A stretch of DNA of 64,000 nucleotides from Acinetobacter guillouiae CIP 63.46 (GCF_000368145.1 NZ_KB849283.1:248001-312000), one strand, 5' to 3'. Shown: positions 54,357-64,000, numbered from the stretch's first letter. Numbers and translations: made by a program. Notes: generated from the sequence alone by a model not told the origin.

Positions 54357-56885
54357 ATGCAGCACTCACATTTATTTATGCCATTAGCGCTCGTTAGTGC
54401 GATGGCAGCTGTACAGCAAGTACAAGCGGCAGATGAGTTCATTGCACGTGATATCCGTGTGGATGGCTTGGTTCGTTTAACGCAACAAAATGTTCTTGCA
54501 CTTTTACCAATAAATAGTGGTGACCGTGTCAATGATCCTGCAATTGCGGATTCAATTCGTGCTTTGTATGCTTCAAATCTTTTTGATGATATACAAGCAT
54601 CGAACCAAGACGGTGTCTTGGTGTTTAAAGTAATTGAACGTCCAGTAATTTCAAAAATTAATTTTAAAGGCAATAAACTAATTCCGAAAGAAGCTTTAAC
54701 GGATGGTTTAAAGAAAATGGGCTTGGCCGAAGGCGAAGTGCTTAAAAAATCTGCCTTACAAACTTTAGAAACTGAGTTGGAGCAACAATATGCTCAACAA
54801 GGTCGTTATGATGCAGATATTAAAGTTGAACAAGTTGCTCAACCAAATAACCGCGTTGAATTGAATATCAATTTTAATGAAGGTAAGCCTGCAAAAGTAT
54901 TTGATATCAATATTATTGGTAATACCGTATTTAAAGAAGACGACATTAAACAAGCGTTTGCAGTAAAAGAGAGTGGCTGGTTATCGGTTATTTCTCGAAA
55001 TGACCGTTATGCACGTGAAAAAATGTCAGCAAGTTTAGAATCATTACGTGCGCTATATCTCAATAAAGGTTATATCAATTTTGATATTAACAGTTCGAAT
55101 TTAAATCTTAGTGAAGATAAAAAGCATATCTTTATTGAAGTTTCAGTCAATGAAGGCGAGCAATTTAAATTTGGCGAAACTAAATTTTTAGGCGATGCCC
55201 TTTATAAGACTGAAGATCTACAAGCGCTGCAAATCTATAAAGATGGCACAACGTATTCTCAAGAAAAAGTCAATGCTGTAAAGCAGTTACTACTCCGTAA
55301 ATATGGTAATGCGGGTTACTACTATGCAGAAGTAAATGTAGTCCCTGAAATCAATAATGAAACCCATATTGTTGACTTAAATTACTATATTAATCCTGGT
55401 CAACAAGTGACTGTGCGTCGTATTAACTTTACCGGTAATACCAAAACTGCGGATGAAGTATTACGTCGTGAAATGCGCCAAATGGAAGGTGCTTTAGCGA
55501 GTAATGAAAAAATTGACTTGTCTAAAGTCCGTTTAGAACGTACTGGCTTCTTTAGTAAAGTTGATGTTAAACCTGTTCGTGTACCGAACTTACCAGATCA
55601 AATGGACTTGAATATTGATGTTGAAGAGCAACATTCCGGTACCAGTACATTGGCTGTGGGTTATTCTCAGAATGGTGGTATCACATTCCAAGCAGGTTTA
55701 AGTCAAACCAACTTTATGGGTACAGGTAATCGAGTTTCTATCGATTTATCTCGTTCAGAAACCCAAGATTACTATAATTTAAGTGTTACTGATCCATATT
55801 TTACTATTGATGGTGTCAGCCGTGGTTATAACATGTACTACCGTAAAACCAAGTTGAATGACGACTATAACGTTAACAACTATGTGACGGACAGTATCGG
55901 TGGTGGTGTTACATTTGGTTATCCAATTGATGAAAACCAAAATATTAGCGCGGGTCTAAACGTTGACCAAACTAAAGTAACAACTGGCGCTTATGTTTCA
56001 ACTTACGTACGTGACTATTTATTAGCAAATGGTGGTAAGAAAACCCATACATCAACATATTGTACAGTTGATTTAGTGCCTATTAAGGATGACAAAGGTA
56101 ATATCACTGGTTATGAGGATTGCCCAGCTGATAAGTTATCTTCATATGATGATGCATTTGAAGGCAAATACCTAACTTATAATTTAAATTTAGGTTGGTC
56201 ATATAATACACTGAATCGTCCAATTTTCCCTACAAATGGTACTTCACATCGTGTTAATGCTGAAATCGCATTACCAGGTAGTGATGTTGAATATCAAAAA
56301 GTCACTTACGATGCACAGACTTATTTCCCATTAGGCCGTGATTTCGTGTTACGTGGCTATGGTAAGTTGGGTTATGGTAATGATTTACCATTCTATAAAA
56401 ACTTCTATGCGGGTGGTTTTGGTTCAGTCCGCGGTTATGACAACAGTACATTAGGTCCAAAATACCCTGGTGTGACCTATAACGAAAGAAAAACCAGAGA
56501 TTACGATCCAGAAGAAGTCGGGGGTAATGCTTTAGTACAATTCGGTACAGAATTGGCTTTACCTGTTCCATTTAAAGGTGATTGGGCACGTCAGATCCGT
56601 CCAGTGATTTTTGCTGAAGGCGCACAAGTCTTTGATACAAATTGTAGTACTGCCACTGGAAAACTGTACTGGAATGGGGGTACTGCTGATCAAGGTGTAG
56701 ATGCAAAACAATATTGTAAAGATAATTACGATTTTGACTTTGGTAACATGCGCTATAGTGTTGGTGTAGGCTTTACTTGGATTACCATGATTGGCCCACT
56801 TTCGTTGAGTTATGCATTCCCATTGAATGACAAACCGGGCGATGAAACTAAAAATATTCAATTCGAGATTGGTCGTACTTTCTAA
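54357..56885 (+). CDS. bamA: Outer-membrane protein assembly factor BamA
   Basis: An 842-residue essential protein that folds barrels into the outer membrane. A signal peptide (cleaved near VQAADEF) is followed by five POTRA repeats (to about residue 430) and the 16-stranded barrel, which contains the FGSVRGYDNSTLGP loop-6 motif and ends with IQFEIGRTF. An insertion of about 30 residues with two cysteines (YCTVDL, YEDCPADK) and another pair near residue 765-780 are in extracellular loops; disulfides there would be unusual but are seen in Acinetobacter. Follows rseP by 36 bp. Confidence 0.97.
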   Translation: MQHSHLFMPLALVSAMAAVQQVQAADEFIARDIRVDGLVRLTQQNVLALLPINSGDRVNDPAIADSIRALYASNLFDDIQASNQDGVLVFKVIERPVISKINFKGNKLIPKEALTDGLKKMGLAEGEVLKKSALQTLETELEQQYAQQGRYDADIKVEQVAQPNNRVELNINFNEGKPAKVFDINIIGNTVFKEDDIKQAFAVKESGWLSVISRNDRYAREKMSASLESLRALYLNKGYINFDINSSNLNLSEDKKHIFIEVSVNEGEQFKFGETKFLGDALYKTEDLQALQIYKDGTTYSQEKVNAVKQLLLRKYGNAGYYYAEVNVVPEINNETHIVDLNYYINPGQQVTVRRINFTGNTKTADEVLRREMRQMEGALASNEKIDLSKVRLERTGFFSKVDVKPVRVPNLPDQMDLNIDVEEQHSGTSTLAVGYSQNGGITFQAGLSQTNFMGTGNRVSIDLSRSETQDYYNLSVTDPYFTIDGVSRGYNMYYRKTKLNDDYNVNNYVTDSIGGGVTFGYPIDENQNISAGLNVDQTKVTTGAYVSTYVRDYLLANGGKKTHTSTYCTVDLVPIKDDKGNITGYEDCPADKLSSYDDAFEGKYLTYNLNLGWSYNTLNRPIFPTNGTSHRVNAEIALPGSDVEYQKVTYDAQTYFPLGRDFVLRGYGKLGYGNDLPFYKNFYAGGFGSVRGYDNSTLGPKYPGVTYNERKTRDYDPEEVGGNALVQFGTELALPVPFKGDWARQIRPVIFAEGAQVFDTNCSTATGKLYWNGGTADQGVDAKQYCKDNYDFDFGNMRYSVGVGFTWITMIGPLSLSYAFPLNDKPGDETKNIQFEIGRTF

Positions 56886-56925
56886 GTACGATCTTTTTAC
56901 GAGATTTAACTTAATATAAGGAACA

Positions 56926-57414
56926 ATGATGAAAACAATGAAAATGGCCATTATGGGCCTAGGTTTGGGTTTTGCTGGATTGGTTCAAGCGGCAGGTTTT
57001 GGTGTAGTTGACCTAGAAAAAGTTGTAGAAAGTAGCACCTACTTAAAGCAACAGAATGCAAGTTTAGAACAATCGGTTAAGCCGCAAACCACGAAGCTTG
57101 AACAAATCACCAAAGATATTGAAGCATTGAAACAAAAAGCACAGGCTCAAGGTGCAAATGTTCAACAAATTAATGCGCAATACCAAGCAAAAGTGAATGA
57201 ATTCCAAACGATTCAGCAAGGTGTTCAGGCGAAAGTACAAAGTACAATTCAAAACACTAATGCAACTTTTGAGGCTCGTGTAAAGCAAGTTGCTGAACAA
57301 TTGCGCCAAGAAGGTGGATTAGACTTTGTTTTGAATAAAAATTCAGCACTTGCTTATGACGCAAAGAGTGATTTAACTGCTAAAATGATTCAAAAGGTTA
57401 ATGCAATTAAATAA
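56926..57414 (+). CDS. skp: OmpH/Skp-family periplasmic chaperone
   Basis: A 162-residue exported chaperone that holds unfolded outer-membrane proteins. Signal peptide MALGLGFAGLVQA-like (IMGLGLGFAGLVQA), then a short beta segment FGVVDLEKVVESS and a long coiled coil (about residues 45-130). It lies between bamA and lpxD as in enterobacteria. ATG 56926 or 56929 are both possible starts. Confidence 0.93.
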   Translation: MMKTMKMAIMGLGLGFAGLVQAAGFGVVDLEKVVESSTYLKQQNASLEQSVKPQTTKLEQITKDIEALKQKAQAQGANVQQINAQYQAKVNEFQTIQQGVQAKVQSTIQNTNATFEARVKQVAEQLRQEGGLDFVLNKNSALAYDAKSDLTAKMIQKVNAIK

Positions 57415-57417
57415 TCA

Positions 57418-58488
57418 ATGAAATCAAATCGTTTTCATCTCGATGAATTAGCTCAGCTTGTACAAGGTGAGCTAATTGGTCAACCCAATTTTGTTTTAGA
57501 TGGGCTTGCAAGTTTAGAACATGCGCAATCCAATCATATTTCTTTTGTAAATAACGACAAATACTTGAATGAAGCTCAAAACTCTAAAGCTGGTGCTTTG
57601 ATCGTCACGGCAGAGTTAAAAGAACAGCTTACAAATTGCCAAAATTTTATTGTTGTCCGCAATCCCTATCTTGCCTTTGCAATTTTAACCCATCAATTTG
57701 AAGTTAAAGTAAGCAAACGGGGTATTGAAAGTACTGCGCAAATCTCTCCTTCAGCAATTATTGCAGATGATGCTTATATTGGTCATTATGTTGTGATTGG
57801 TGATGATTGTGTGGTCGGTGCAAATACAATTATCCAATCGCACAGCAAAATTGATGATGGTGTTGAAATTGGCAAAGACGGTTTTGTCGATTCTCATGTG
57901 ACCATTACAGGCCAAACAAAAATCGCAGATCGTGTTCGGATTCATTCCAATACTGCAATTGGCGGAGAGGGCTTCGGTTTTGCACCTTATCAAGGAAAGT
58001 GGAATCGTATAGCTCAATTGGGTTCTGTACGTATCGGAAATGATGTGCGTATAGGCTCAAATTGTAGTATTGATCGTGGTGCTTTAGACGATACAATCAT
58101 TCATGATGGTGTCATTATTGATAACCTTGTGCAAATTGCCCATAACGTGCAGATTGGCGAGAATACTGCCATCGCAGCCAAGTGTGGTATTGCGGGCAGT
58201 ACGATTATTGGCAAAAACTGTGTTCTTGCAGGTGCTGTTGGTATCGTAGGGCATGTAAAAATCACGGATAATGTCACAATTACTGGAATGTCAATAGTCA
58301 CAAAAAGTATTTCTGAGGCAGGTTCTTATTCTTCAGGTACTGGACAATTTGAAACAAATCATTGGAAAAGGACGGTTGTGCGCTTAAGACAATTAGCAGA
58401 TGTGCCATTGACCAAACTGGTGAAACAAATAGATCATATGCAGGCTCAAATTGAGTCCATTGAATCAACTTTAAAGTCGCGTAAATAA
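57418..58488 (+). CDS. lpxD: UDP-3-O-(3-hydroxyacyl)glucosamine N-acyltransferase
   Basis: A 356-residue left-handed beta-helix acyltransferase, third step of lipid A synthesis. After the N-terminal uridine-binding domain ([18 protein letters not shown]) come hexapeptide repeats ([35 protein letters not shown]). The catalytic His lies in [17 protein letters not shown]. The C-terminal helix begins [16 protein letters not shown]. 3 bp after skp, 2 bp before fabZ. Confidence 0.96.
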   Translation: MKSNRFHLDELAQLVQGELIGQPNFVLDGLASLEHAQSNHISFVNNDKYLNEAQNSKAGALIVTAELKEQLTNCQNFIVVRNPYLAFAILTHQFEVKVSKRGIESTAQISPSAIIADDAYIGHYVVIGDDCVVGANTIIQSHSKIDDGVEIGKDGFVDSHVTITGQTKIADRVRIHSNTAIGGEGFGFAPYQGKWNRIAQLGSVRIGNDVRIGSNCSIDRGALDDTIIHDGVIIDNLVQIAHNVQIGENTAIAAKCGIAGSTIIGKNCVLAGAVGIVGHVKITDNVTITGMSIVTKSISEAGSYSSGTGQFETNHWKRTVVRLRQLADVPLTKLVKQIDHMQAQIESIESTLKSRK

Positions 58489-58490
58489 TT

Positions 58491-58976
58491 ATGACTGAGT
58501 CTAAATCTCTACCTTTTACGGTTCCTGAATTACCAATGCAAACCCAAACGATTCGCGAGTATTTGCCACATCGTTATCCATTTTTGCTTGTCGATCGTGT
58601 AACTGAAGTTACAGAGAATGGGATTGTAGGATACAAAAACGTTTCAATTAATGAAGAATTTATGCAGGGTCATTTCCCTGGCTATCCAATTATGCCGGGT
58701 GTTTTGATCGTTGAGGCGATGGCACAAGTTTCTGGTGTGCTCGGTTTTATCATGAATAATGAAAAACCAAGACCAGGTTCTTTGTTCTTATTTGCAGGTG
58801 CTGAAAAAATACGATTTAAAAAACAAGTCGTACCAGGCGACCAACTCGTGCTAAAATCTGAATTACTCATGCAAAAACGTGGCATTTACAAGTATTTATG
58901 TACTGCCAGTGTTGACGGCGTGGTAGCAGCAACCGCTGAAATTATCATTTCTCATCAGAAATTAGAGCAGGCATGA
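58491..58976 (+). CDS. fabZ: 3-hydroxyacyl-ACP dehydratase
   Basis: A 161-residue hot-dog-fold enzyme of fatty-acid elongation. IREYLPHRYPFLLVDRV and the catalytic GHFPGYPIMPGVLIVEAMAQ are conserved. It competes with the Lpx enzymes for 3-hydroxyacyl-ACP, and its place between lpxD and lpxA links phospholipid and lipid A synthesis. Its stop overlaps the lpxA start (ATGA). Confidence 0.97.
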   Translation: MTESKSLPFTVPELPMQTQTIREYLPHRYPFLLVDRVTEVTENGIVGYKNVSINEEFMQGHFPGYPIMPGVLIVEAMAQVSGVLGFIMNNEKPRPGSLFLFAGAEKIRFKKQVVPGDQLVLKSELLMQKRGIYKYLCTASVDGVVAATAEIIISHQKLEQA

Positions 58977-59761
58977 GCAATAACGACTTAATCCACCCAA
59001 CCGCTATTATTGACTCTTCTGCAGTGATAGCACCAGATGTCCAAATTGGACCATATTGTATTATTGGTCCGCAAGTGACGATTGGTGCTGGTACCAAACT
59101 TCACTCACATGTTGTGATTGGAGGCTATACACGTATTGGTGAAAATAACGATATTTTCCAATTCGCAAGTGTAGGTGAAATTTGTCAAGATTTAAAATAC
59201 CAAGGTGAAGAAACTTGGTTAGAAATTGGCGACAACAATAAAATCCGTGAACATTGCAGCTTACACCGTGGCACTGTTCAAGATCGAGGCCTAACCAAAA
59301 TAGGAAGCAATAACCTATTGATGGTGAATACGCATATTGCACATGATTGTTTGATTGGAAATAACAATATTTTTGCAAATAATGTCGGCATCGCTGGCCA
59401 TGTTCACATTGGCGATTTCGTCATTGTGGGCGGGAATTCAGGTATCCATCAATTCTGTAAGATTGATTCTTATAGTATGATTGGTGGTGCATCACTGATT
59501 CTTAAAGATGTTCCTGCTTATGTCATGGTTTCAGGTAATCCTGCGCATGCTTATGGTATGAATGTTGAAGGGATGCGTCGTAAAGGCTGGTCTAAGAATG
59601 TGATTCAAGGCTTAAGAGAGTCGTTTAAATTGATCTATAAAGAGAATTTAACCACTGAACAAGCCATTGAAAAAATTCGTCAAGAGATCCTTCCAGAAGT
59701 TGAAGAAGTCCAGTTATTGATTGATTCAGTATTAGAATCTAAGCGCGGTATCGTGCGTTAA
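58973..59761 (+). CDS. lpxA: UDP-N-acetylglucosamine O-acyltransferase
   Basis: A 262-residue hexapeptide-repeat enzyme, first step of lipid A synthesis. HPTAIIDSSAVIAPDVQIGPY starts the helix; the catalytic His is in MVNTHIAHDCLIGNNN; the C-terminal domain begins GMRRKGWSKNVI. Last gene of the cluster, with a bidirectional terminator behind it. Confidence 0.97.
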   Translation: MSNNDLIHPTAIIDSSAVIAPDVQIGPYCIIGPQVTIGAGTKLHSHVVIGGYTRIGENNDIFQFASVGEICQDLKYQGEETWLEIGDNNKIREHCSLHRGTVQDRGLTKIGSNNLLMVNTHIAHDCLIGNNNIFANNVGIAGHVHIGDFVIVGGNSGIHQFCKIDSYSMIGGASLILKDVPAYVMVSGNPAHAYGMNVEGMRRKGWSKNVIQGLRESFKLIYKENLTTEQAIEKIRQEILPEVEEVQLLIDSVLESKRGIVR

Positions 59762-59780
59762 TTGTTAAAGATTTCAATAA

Positions 59781-59808
59781 AAAAATGCCTCTATTGAGGC
59801 ATTTTTTT
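59781..59808. terminator. Bidirectional terminator between lpxA and cpoB
   Basis: AAAAATGCCTC-TATT-GAGGCATTTTT (59781-59806) with A/T tracts on both sides. Confidence 0.93.
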
Positions 59809-59833
59809 ATTGTCTAAATTGTGAATAAGCGGA

Positions 59834-60688
59834 TTAACCTTTTTTGAAAAAACCTGCTTCTTCTGATTTAGGATAGGTGCTTAACAGTTTGTTTTTATAG
59901 ACATTTGCTGTTTGTGTGTTCTTGTTGACATCTTTGGCAATACTATAAAGTTGGTATAAAGCACGCGGTGCTTTAGAGGAGTTTGGAAATTTAGCTGCCA
60001 CGATTTCATAGTTTTTCTTAGCTTCATTGTAATTTGGTGGATCAATTGCCAATTGAAACTCAGCTAACCAAAAATAAGCATTTCCAGTATAAATGCTGTT
60101 TGGATAGTTTTTAATAAAGTTTTGCATTGGGGCGATGGCTTGTTTTGCACCGCCTTTTTTATAAGCATCTAAAGCAATGGTATAAGCTGCTTTTTCCAGT
60201 GCAACAGGATCACTGGTATTGTTGCTACTGTTGGCTGGTGTTGCTGGATTTTGAGCCGTTGTTGGTGCCGTGCTATTCGTTGTAGCTTTGCTTGCAGTGG
60301 TTGTTTGATCGGTTGCGGTTGAACTATCGACAGGTGCATTTTCAGCAGGTGCTTGTTCTGGTTGATTACTTTCAGGTTCAAGTTTCTGATTGAGCAGTTC
60401 AAGACGCTGATCTAAATCGGTATAGCGGTTGGTGAGTTCTTTGTTTAGTTGATCAATGGCATGATCTTGTTCTTCAATCTTGCCACGTAATTCACGAATT
60501 TGATTTTCTAATTGTTGATTCTTTTGTATTAAATCCCAATTCATATTTCCAGCAATGGGTGCTGGTGAATTTGCTACATCATTTCGAGATGATGCAGTAT
60601 CACTTAATCCACGAGATTCTATAGGGATTGCATATAAAGATGCTGAACTGAGTAAAGCAATAGAAAACAGGGCATGCTTTTTTAGCAT
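59834..60688 (-). CDS. cpoB: CpoB/YbgF-like periplasmic TPR protein
   Basis: A 284-residue exported protein. The signal peptide (ALFSIALLSSASLYA) is followed by a coiled coil (about residues 50-105, with QKNQQLENQIRELRGKIEEQ-like heptads), a linker rich in T, A, N and P, and three TPR repeats (AAYTIALDAYKKGG, GNAYFWLAEFQLA, APRALYQLYSIAKD). CpoB links peptidoglycan synthesis with Tol-Pal during division. The usual neighbours tolB and pal are not in this window. Confidence 0.85.
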   Translation of the reverse strand: MLKKHALFSIALLSSASLYAIPIESRGLSDTASSRNDVANSPAPIAGNMNWDLIQKNQQLENQIRELRGKIEEQDHAIDQLNKELTNRYTDLDQRLELLNQKLEPESNQPEQAPAENAPVDSSTATDQTTTASKATTNSTAPTTAQNPATPANSSNNTSDPVALEKAAYTIALDAYKKGGAKQAIAPMQNFIKNYPNSIYTGNAYFWLAEFQLAIDPPNYNEAKKNYEIVAAKFPNSSKAPRALYQLYSIAKDVNKNTQTANVYKNKLLSTYPKSEEAGFFKKG

Positions 60689-61043
60689 AATTTAAAATCC
60701 ATCAAAGTCAAAATTTTTCAAATAGACTGATATGGGCTATTTGAAAATCAATAATTGTTATCATTAAAAACGGCTAGGGGCGGAATTGCAAGATGCTTTT
60801 ACAATCTTCAGCTAATTCTAATGCAATATGAAGCTTTTTTGTATTTTAACGCCTGCAATCTATGAAATGATGCCTTTAATAGATGAAGTGGAGCTGATAT
60901 AAATTTCAGTCGCATATTTTCTGATGCTTGATAAGTTCAATGAAGTATTAAAAGGAAAAGTTAGAATTTCTGTTAAAAATTAACCATATTGATGATGAAA
61001 TAAGCAAACGAATGAATAACTTGAGAAAATCACAATGTTTGGC
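60689..61043. other. Intergenic region, nothing notable
   Basis: About 355 bp between cpoB and the ffs promoter. It must hold the cpoB promoter on the minus strand; I see no ORF with a ribosome binding site, terminator or repeat. Confidence 0.5.
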
Positions 61044-61071
61044 TTGAAAGAAAATAAAAAATCTCTATACT
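61044..61071 (+). promoter_or_regulatory. Promoter of the 4.5S RNA
   Basis: TTGAAA (61044-61049), 16 nt, TATACT (61066-61071): a near-consensus sigma-70 promoter whose start would fall within a few bases of the RNA's 5' end. Confidence 0.75.
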
Positions 61072-61083
61072 CTGTTCTTGCAA

Positions 61084-61196
<113 letters not shown>

Positions 61197-61569
61197 CAGA
61201 TTTCTAAATCTACCAATAATAACTCAATATATCCATTCGATTTATATACTACATTTTAAAACAATCTCTGATATTTAATCCCTGAAAATTTATATTCTTA
61301 ATCTTTAGACCATCTTATTTAATTCAACCATCATTTTTTAGTCGTGACTAAAGATCTATCACTCTTATTGAGCTTATATTGAAAACACGCGTATAGTTTT
61401 ATCGATGAATGAAATGATAGCTTGTACAGCGCTAAAAGATATTGGATCTGCTTAGAATTTATAAGAAATCAAAAGTGAGGAGGGAATTCTATCAATAGAT
61501 TTTCAACCTAAGATTCTAACCCTACCTATTAATGAAAAGTTGATCTTGAATTGTATCGACTAGCCATCA
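61197..61569. other. Intergenic region between ffs and recX
   Basis: 373 bp, AT-rich, without a credible ORF or a clear terminator. I see nothing else in it. Confidence 0.5.
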
Positions 61570-62196
61570 TCAATCATCACTTGGTTTTTTTGAAATTGCT
61601 TTCATAATCGCATCCATTTCAAAACCACGATATTGTAAAAAGCGAATTTGTTTGGCTTTAATTTTTGGATCTTTACTGACCTCTGTACCATATTTTTTAA
61701 CTTTCAATTGATAGGCTTGTTCATACCAATCAATTTCTGCAATATCCTCTTGTACTAAGGCTTTATCCAGTTGTTTGGCACGTAAAGCCAGTTTGATTCG
61801 ATTCGGGCCCTTACCTCTACGGACTTGGCTACGCACAGTCATTTCCGCGACACGTTGGTCACTTTGGTAGTTATTCGCTGACAACTCTTCAACCAAAATT
61901 AAAACTTCTTCACGGCTTTGCGCATAGGTCATCAGCTTTTCAATCAGATCAGCTTTGGAATATTCTTTTCGAGTCAACACTGCAAAAGCATAAGAACGCA
62001 AACGTGTACCTGTTAAGCCCTGTGGTTTGGGTGCAAGATCCTGTTCCGCATTAAAGACGTGTTCATCATTTGCAATGCCAGAATCAAGTTCTGCAGGTTG
62101 GGATATAGAATGCTGATACGCTGTTGTTTCCTGTTCACCAAATTGCTGTTTGAGTTTTTGGTAATCTAACAATTTGGGAAATTTTGCTTGGCTCAT
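61570..62196 (-). CDS. recX: Regulatory protein RecX
   Basis: A 208-residue helical-repeat protein that limits RecA filament growth. The C-terminal two thirds fit the family: RLRSYAFAVLTRKEYSKADL, SDQRVAEMTVRSQVRRGKGP and QIRFLQYRGFEMDAIMKAI. The first 60 residues are a genus-type extension. The ATG at 62196 is used instead of the TTG five codons earlier. recA is not adjacent. Confidence 0.92.
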   Translation of the reverse strand: MSQAKFPKLLDYQKLKQQFGEQETTAYQHSISQPAELDSGIANDEHVFNAEQDLAPKPQGLTGTRLRSYAFAVLTRKEYSKADLIEKLMTYAQSREEVLILVEELSANNYQSDQRVAEMTVRSQVRRGKGPNRIKLALRAKQLDKALVQEDIAEIDWYEQAYQLKVKKYGTEVSKDPKIKAKQIRFLQYRGFEMDAIMKAISKKPSDD

Positions 62197-62397
62197 AGCT
62201 ATTGATAACAATCTATTTATTTCAGAGATAAACGCTAGTTTAGCTTTAATTCACTTTTTTAACAGTGCAAATGCTATACGGATGAATTTTCCTTCTCCTA
62301 AATATCAGAGGATATAAGGGAGTATAAAGGGGAAGATAAGCAGATATCAGGATTTAAATTTTTATTTAAAACACTTCATGTCGGAGCTTAATAACGT

Positions 62398-63828
62398 CTA
62401 AACTGGTTTACCGATACTGTCCGTTTCTATTCGATCAATGATTCGAATTGATTTAGGACGAAGGTAGCGTGGCGTTTGGCCGCTAATCCATAATTGTAAT
62501 TCTTCAATATTGAGTACCTGATTGAGAATAATGTCTACTGCCAAGCATTGTCCAAGATCAGCATCATCTATAGCATAAGCGCGTGCAAATTTGATTGCGC
62601 TATGGGTATATAAAATATTTTCCAAATCAATCGGGTAAACATTTACTCCACCGCAAATTAACATATCATCAGAGCGACCTTTTAAATAATAATAACCTTC
62701 AGCATCTTGTACGGCTAAATCACCGCACTGTAGCCATTGATTCGGTGTAATTGACCAAGCACATTTGCTCCATAAGATACCGATATTGCCATTTTCTAAA
62801 GGCTGACCCGTAGAATCGACAATTTTAATTTGTACACCTTGAATAGCTTTTCCAATACTTTCAGGATTTCGTTTTAAATTAGCTGTTGTTGCCAAGAGGT
62901 TAATTCCACTTTCAGAGCTGCCATAGAGATTGAACAGTTGTATCTGAGGATAGTGCTGTAGGGCGTGTTTGACTAAATTCGCACTTAAAGGCGCGCTACC
63001 TGTAATGATGTATTGTACTGAGCACAGAGGAGCGTTCAGTTCAATTAAACGGTATAAAATAGTGGGCACTAAGTTTAAACAATCAATTTGATGGTGTTTA
63101 ATCAGTTGCTTGGCAGATTGTGGATCAAAACGTTTTTGCAAAATCACAGTTTTATGAAAGCTTAGCGCCATCAAACTCGCAGTTAAACCTGCCGCATGGC
63201 AGAGTGGTGTCATCACAAAAATTTGCTTAATTTTAAAAAATTTTAGTTTCCTGAGCATGAGGTCTAACAAAGGTAAACTTTGTAGTGGTTTAGATTGCCT
63301 TGTCGCAACTTTAGGAATTCCTGTTGAACCAGAAGAACAGACACTTATTTTATTAAAATAAGTCGGTTTTATACGAAATTTCTGCTGAGTACTTGGTGGA
63401 GGAATAAGCGTAAAATTTTGGATATTGAGTTGAGTGAATGTATCTAAACCGCCAATAAGATGCAGTTGTTTCTGGTCAATTAAAGCTTGAAGTTTATGCT
63501 GTACGAGGCTGGGGTTAACGATAATGATATCTTTACCTAAACGGCTCAGTGCAAACAAGGCCGCCAAGCTATCTAGGTCTTGTTGCATCATTAAACCAAT
63601 CTGTTGCGGAAGTTGCTTTTGCTTATGTGTTTTTTGCCATTCACAAATAAGTTGGTCAGTTCTACATTTTAATTCTAAAAAGCTAATTTGACGATCATCA
63701 ATAATAAATGCTGTTTTATCTTTTTGAATACGTGTCTGTGAATCTAAAATACTGTATAAATTAATACCATGTTGAATAGTGCTATAGCATAAACTTATGC
63801 ACCATCTTAACCAAAAGATCCATTTCAT
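62398..63828 (-). CDS. AMP-binding acyl-CoA synthetase-like enzyme
   Basis: A 476-residue member of the ANL adenylation family. The P-loop is SVCSSGSTGIPKVATRQ, the A5 motif is NLYGSSESGIN, the A7 motif is LQCGDLAVQDAEGYYYLKGRSDD, and the final ETDSIGKPV provides the catalytic lysine at the very end of the protein. It would activate a fatty or aromatic acid to its CoA or ACP thioester. The N-terminus is hydrophobic and short. One base separates its start from the stop of the upstream dehydrogenase-like gene, so both are in one operon. Confidence 0.85.
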   Translation of the reverse strand: MKWIFWLRWCISLCYSTIQHGINLYSILDSQTRIQKDKTAFIIDDRQISFLELKCRTDQLICEWQKTHKQKQLPQQIGLMMQQDLDSLAALFALSRLGKDIIIVNPSLVQHKLQALIDQKQLHLIGGLDTFTQLNIQNFTLIPPPSTQQKFRIKPTYFNKISVCSSGSTGIPKVATRQSKPLQSLPLLDLMLRKLKFFKIKQIFVMTPLCHAAGLTASLMALSFHKTVILQKRFDPQSAKQLIKHHQIDCLNLVPTILYRLIELNAPLCSVQYIITGSAPLSANLVKHALQHYPQIQLFNLYGSSESGINLLATTANLKRNPESIGKAIQGVQIKIVDSTGQPLENGNIGILWSKCAWSITPNQWLQCGDLAVQDAEGYYYLKGRSDDMLICGGVNVYPIDLENILYTHSAIKFARAYAIDDADLGQCLAVDIILNQVLNIEELQLWISGQTPRYLRPKSIRIIDRIETDSIGKPV

Positions 63829-63829
63829 C

Positions 63830-64000
63830 TTATAACTTTCGCTTGAGTAAATGTTTATAGAAATAATAAATCGGTGTGATCAACAATATTGAACCAATCT
63901 GTGCAAGCCCTAACCACCAAGGTTGCCATTGTCGTTTACGATAAATTAGGCATGTAAGAATCGCTTGAGCAGCGTCTTTTGCTTGCATCGCTGGCATTTG
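63830..64000 (-). CDS. C-terminal part of a probable short-chain dehydrogenase (cut by window end)
   Basis: 57 codons in an open frame that runs off the window. The visible end includes QMPAMQAKDAAQAILTCLIY, like the C-terminal helix of SDR enzymes (A-E/K-x-AA-x-x-I), then a hydrophobic stretch WWLGLAQIGSILLITPIYYF and a basic tail KHLLKRKL that could anchor it in the membrane. Together with the acyl-CoA synthetase it suggests lipid or wax-ester-type metabolism, but only the tail is visible. Confidence 0.5.
   Translation of the reverse strand, partial: QMPAMQAKDAAQAILTCLIYRKRQWQPWWLGLAQIGSILLITPIYYFYKHLLKRKL

Noticed and set aside
54338-56951. Long minus-strand ORFs opposite bamA
   Set aside because: They are shadows of a strongly supported gene and have no recognisable domain or start signal.

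Overview
The window looks like a chromosomal segment of an Acinetobacter species (Moraxellaceae). The evidence is AT-rich DNA, an aceR/aceI divergent pair with the AceI glutamate 15, a cydP-cydA-cydB-cydX-ybgE operon, the pyrH-to-lpxA envelope cluster with lpxB detached from it, and many proteins of Acinetobacter type. I can support the genus but not the species. No CRISPR array, rRNA or tRNA was seen; the one clear RNA gene is the 4.5S (SRP) RNA near 61.1 kb.

Layout. 0-5.5 kb: the end of map, a BenE-type transporter, leuE, transaldolase, and the AceR regulator divergent from the AceI biocide/polyamine pump. 5.5-19.9 kb: an accessory-looking segment bounded by two kinds of dispersed repeat. 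Two direct copies of a roughly 200-bp hairpin repeat (5524-5743, 19665-19863) lie outside two inverted copies of a MITE-like element with GGGTCTG ends and TA target duplications (5975-6237, 18382-18691). Inside are an unknown 689-residue protein with a PcfJ-like tail, a PIF1-type helicase with two small trailing ORFs, a SulP transporter behind a structured leader, a tautomerase-fold isomerase, a DUF4240 protein, a zinc-ribbon protein with thiM, and an exported unknown. 20-27 kb: an acetyltransferase, the cytochrome bd operon, a three-gene unit of kinase, Rieske protein and OB-fold membrane protein, and a second acetyltransferase.

27.5-47 kb: a structured intergenic region, an M16 peptidase, phospholipase A, an ABC exporter, a HigBA-like toxin-antitoxin pair, a Fur-box-preceded siderophore uptake operon (TonB receptor, DUF3649, PepSY reductase-like, DUF3325), lpxB, several DUF proteins, a lipoprotein and ntrBC. 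47.3-59.8 kb: rimO, then the co-oriented run pyrH, frr, uppS, cdsA, dxr, rseP, bamA, skp, lpxD, fabZ, lpxA, linking UMP supply, ribosome recycling, isoprenoid and phospholipid precursors, outer-membrane protein assembly and lipid A synthesis. 59.8-64 kb: a CpoB-like protein, ffs, recX, an acyl-CoA synthetase-like enzyme and the tail of a probable dehydrogenase.

The most unusual material is non-coding. There is a leader before sulP (10.86-11.03 kb) with mutually exclusive stems and a stem over the ribosome binding site. A 39-nt hairpin module sits in one copy of each of two unrelated repeat families. A candidate small RNA or attenuated trailer lies at 27.5-27.85 kb. These were read by eye; no folding, database search or comparative analysis was run.
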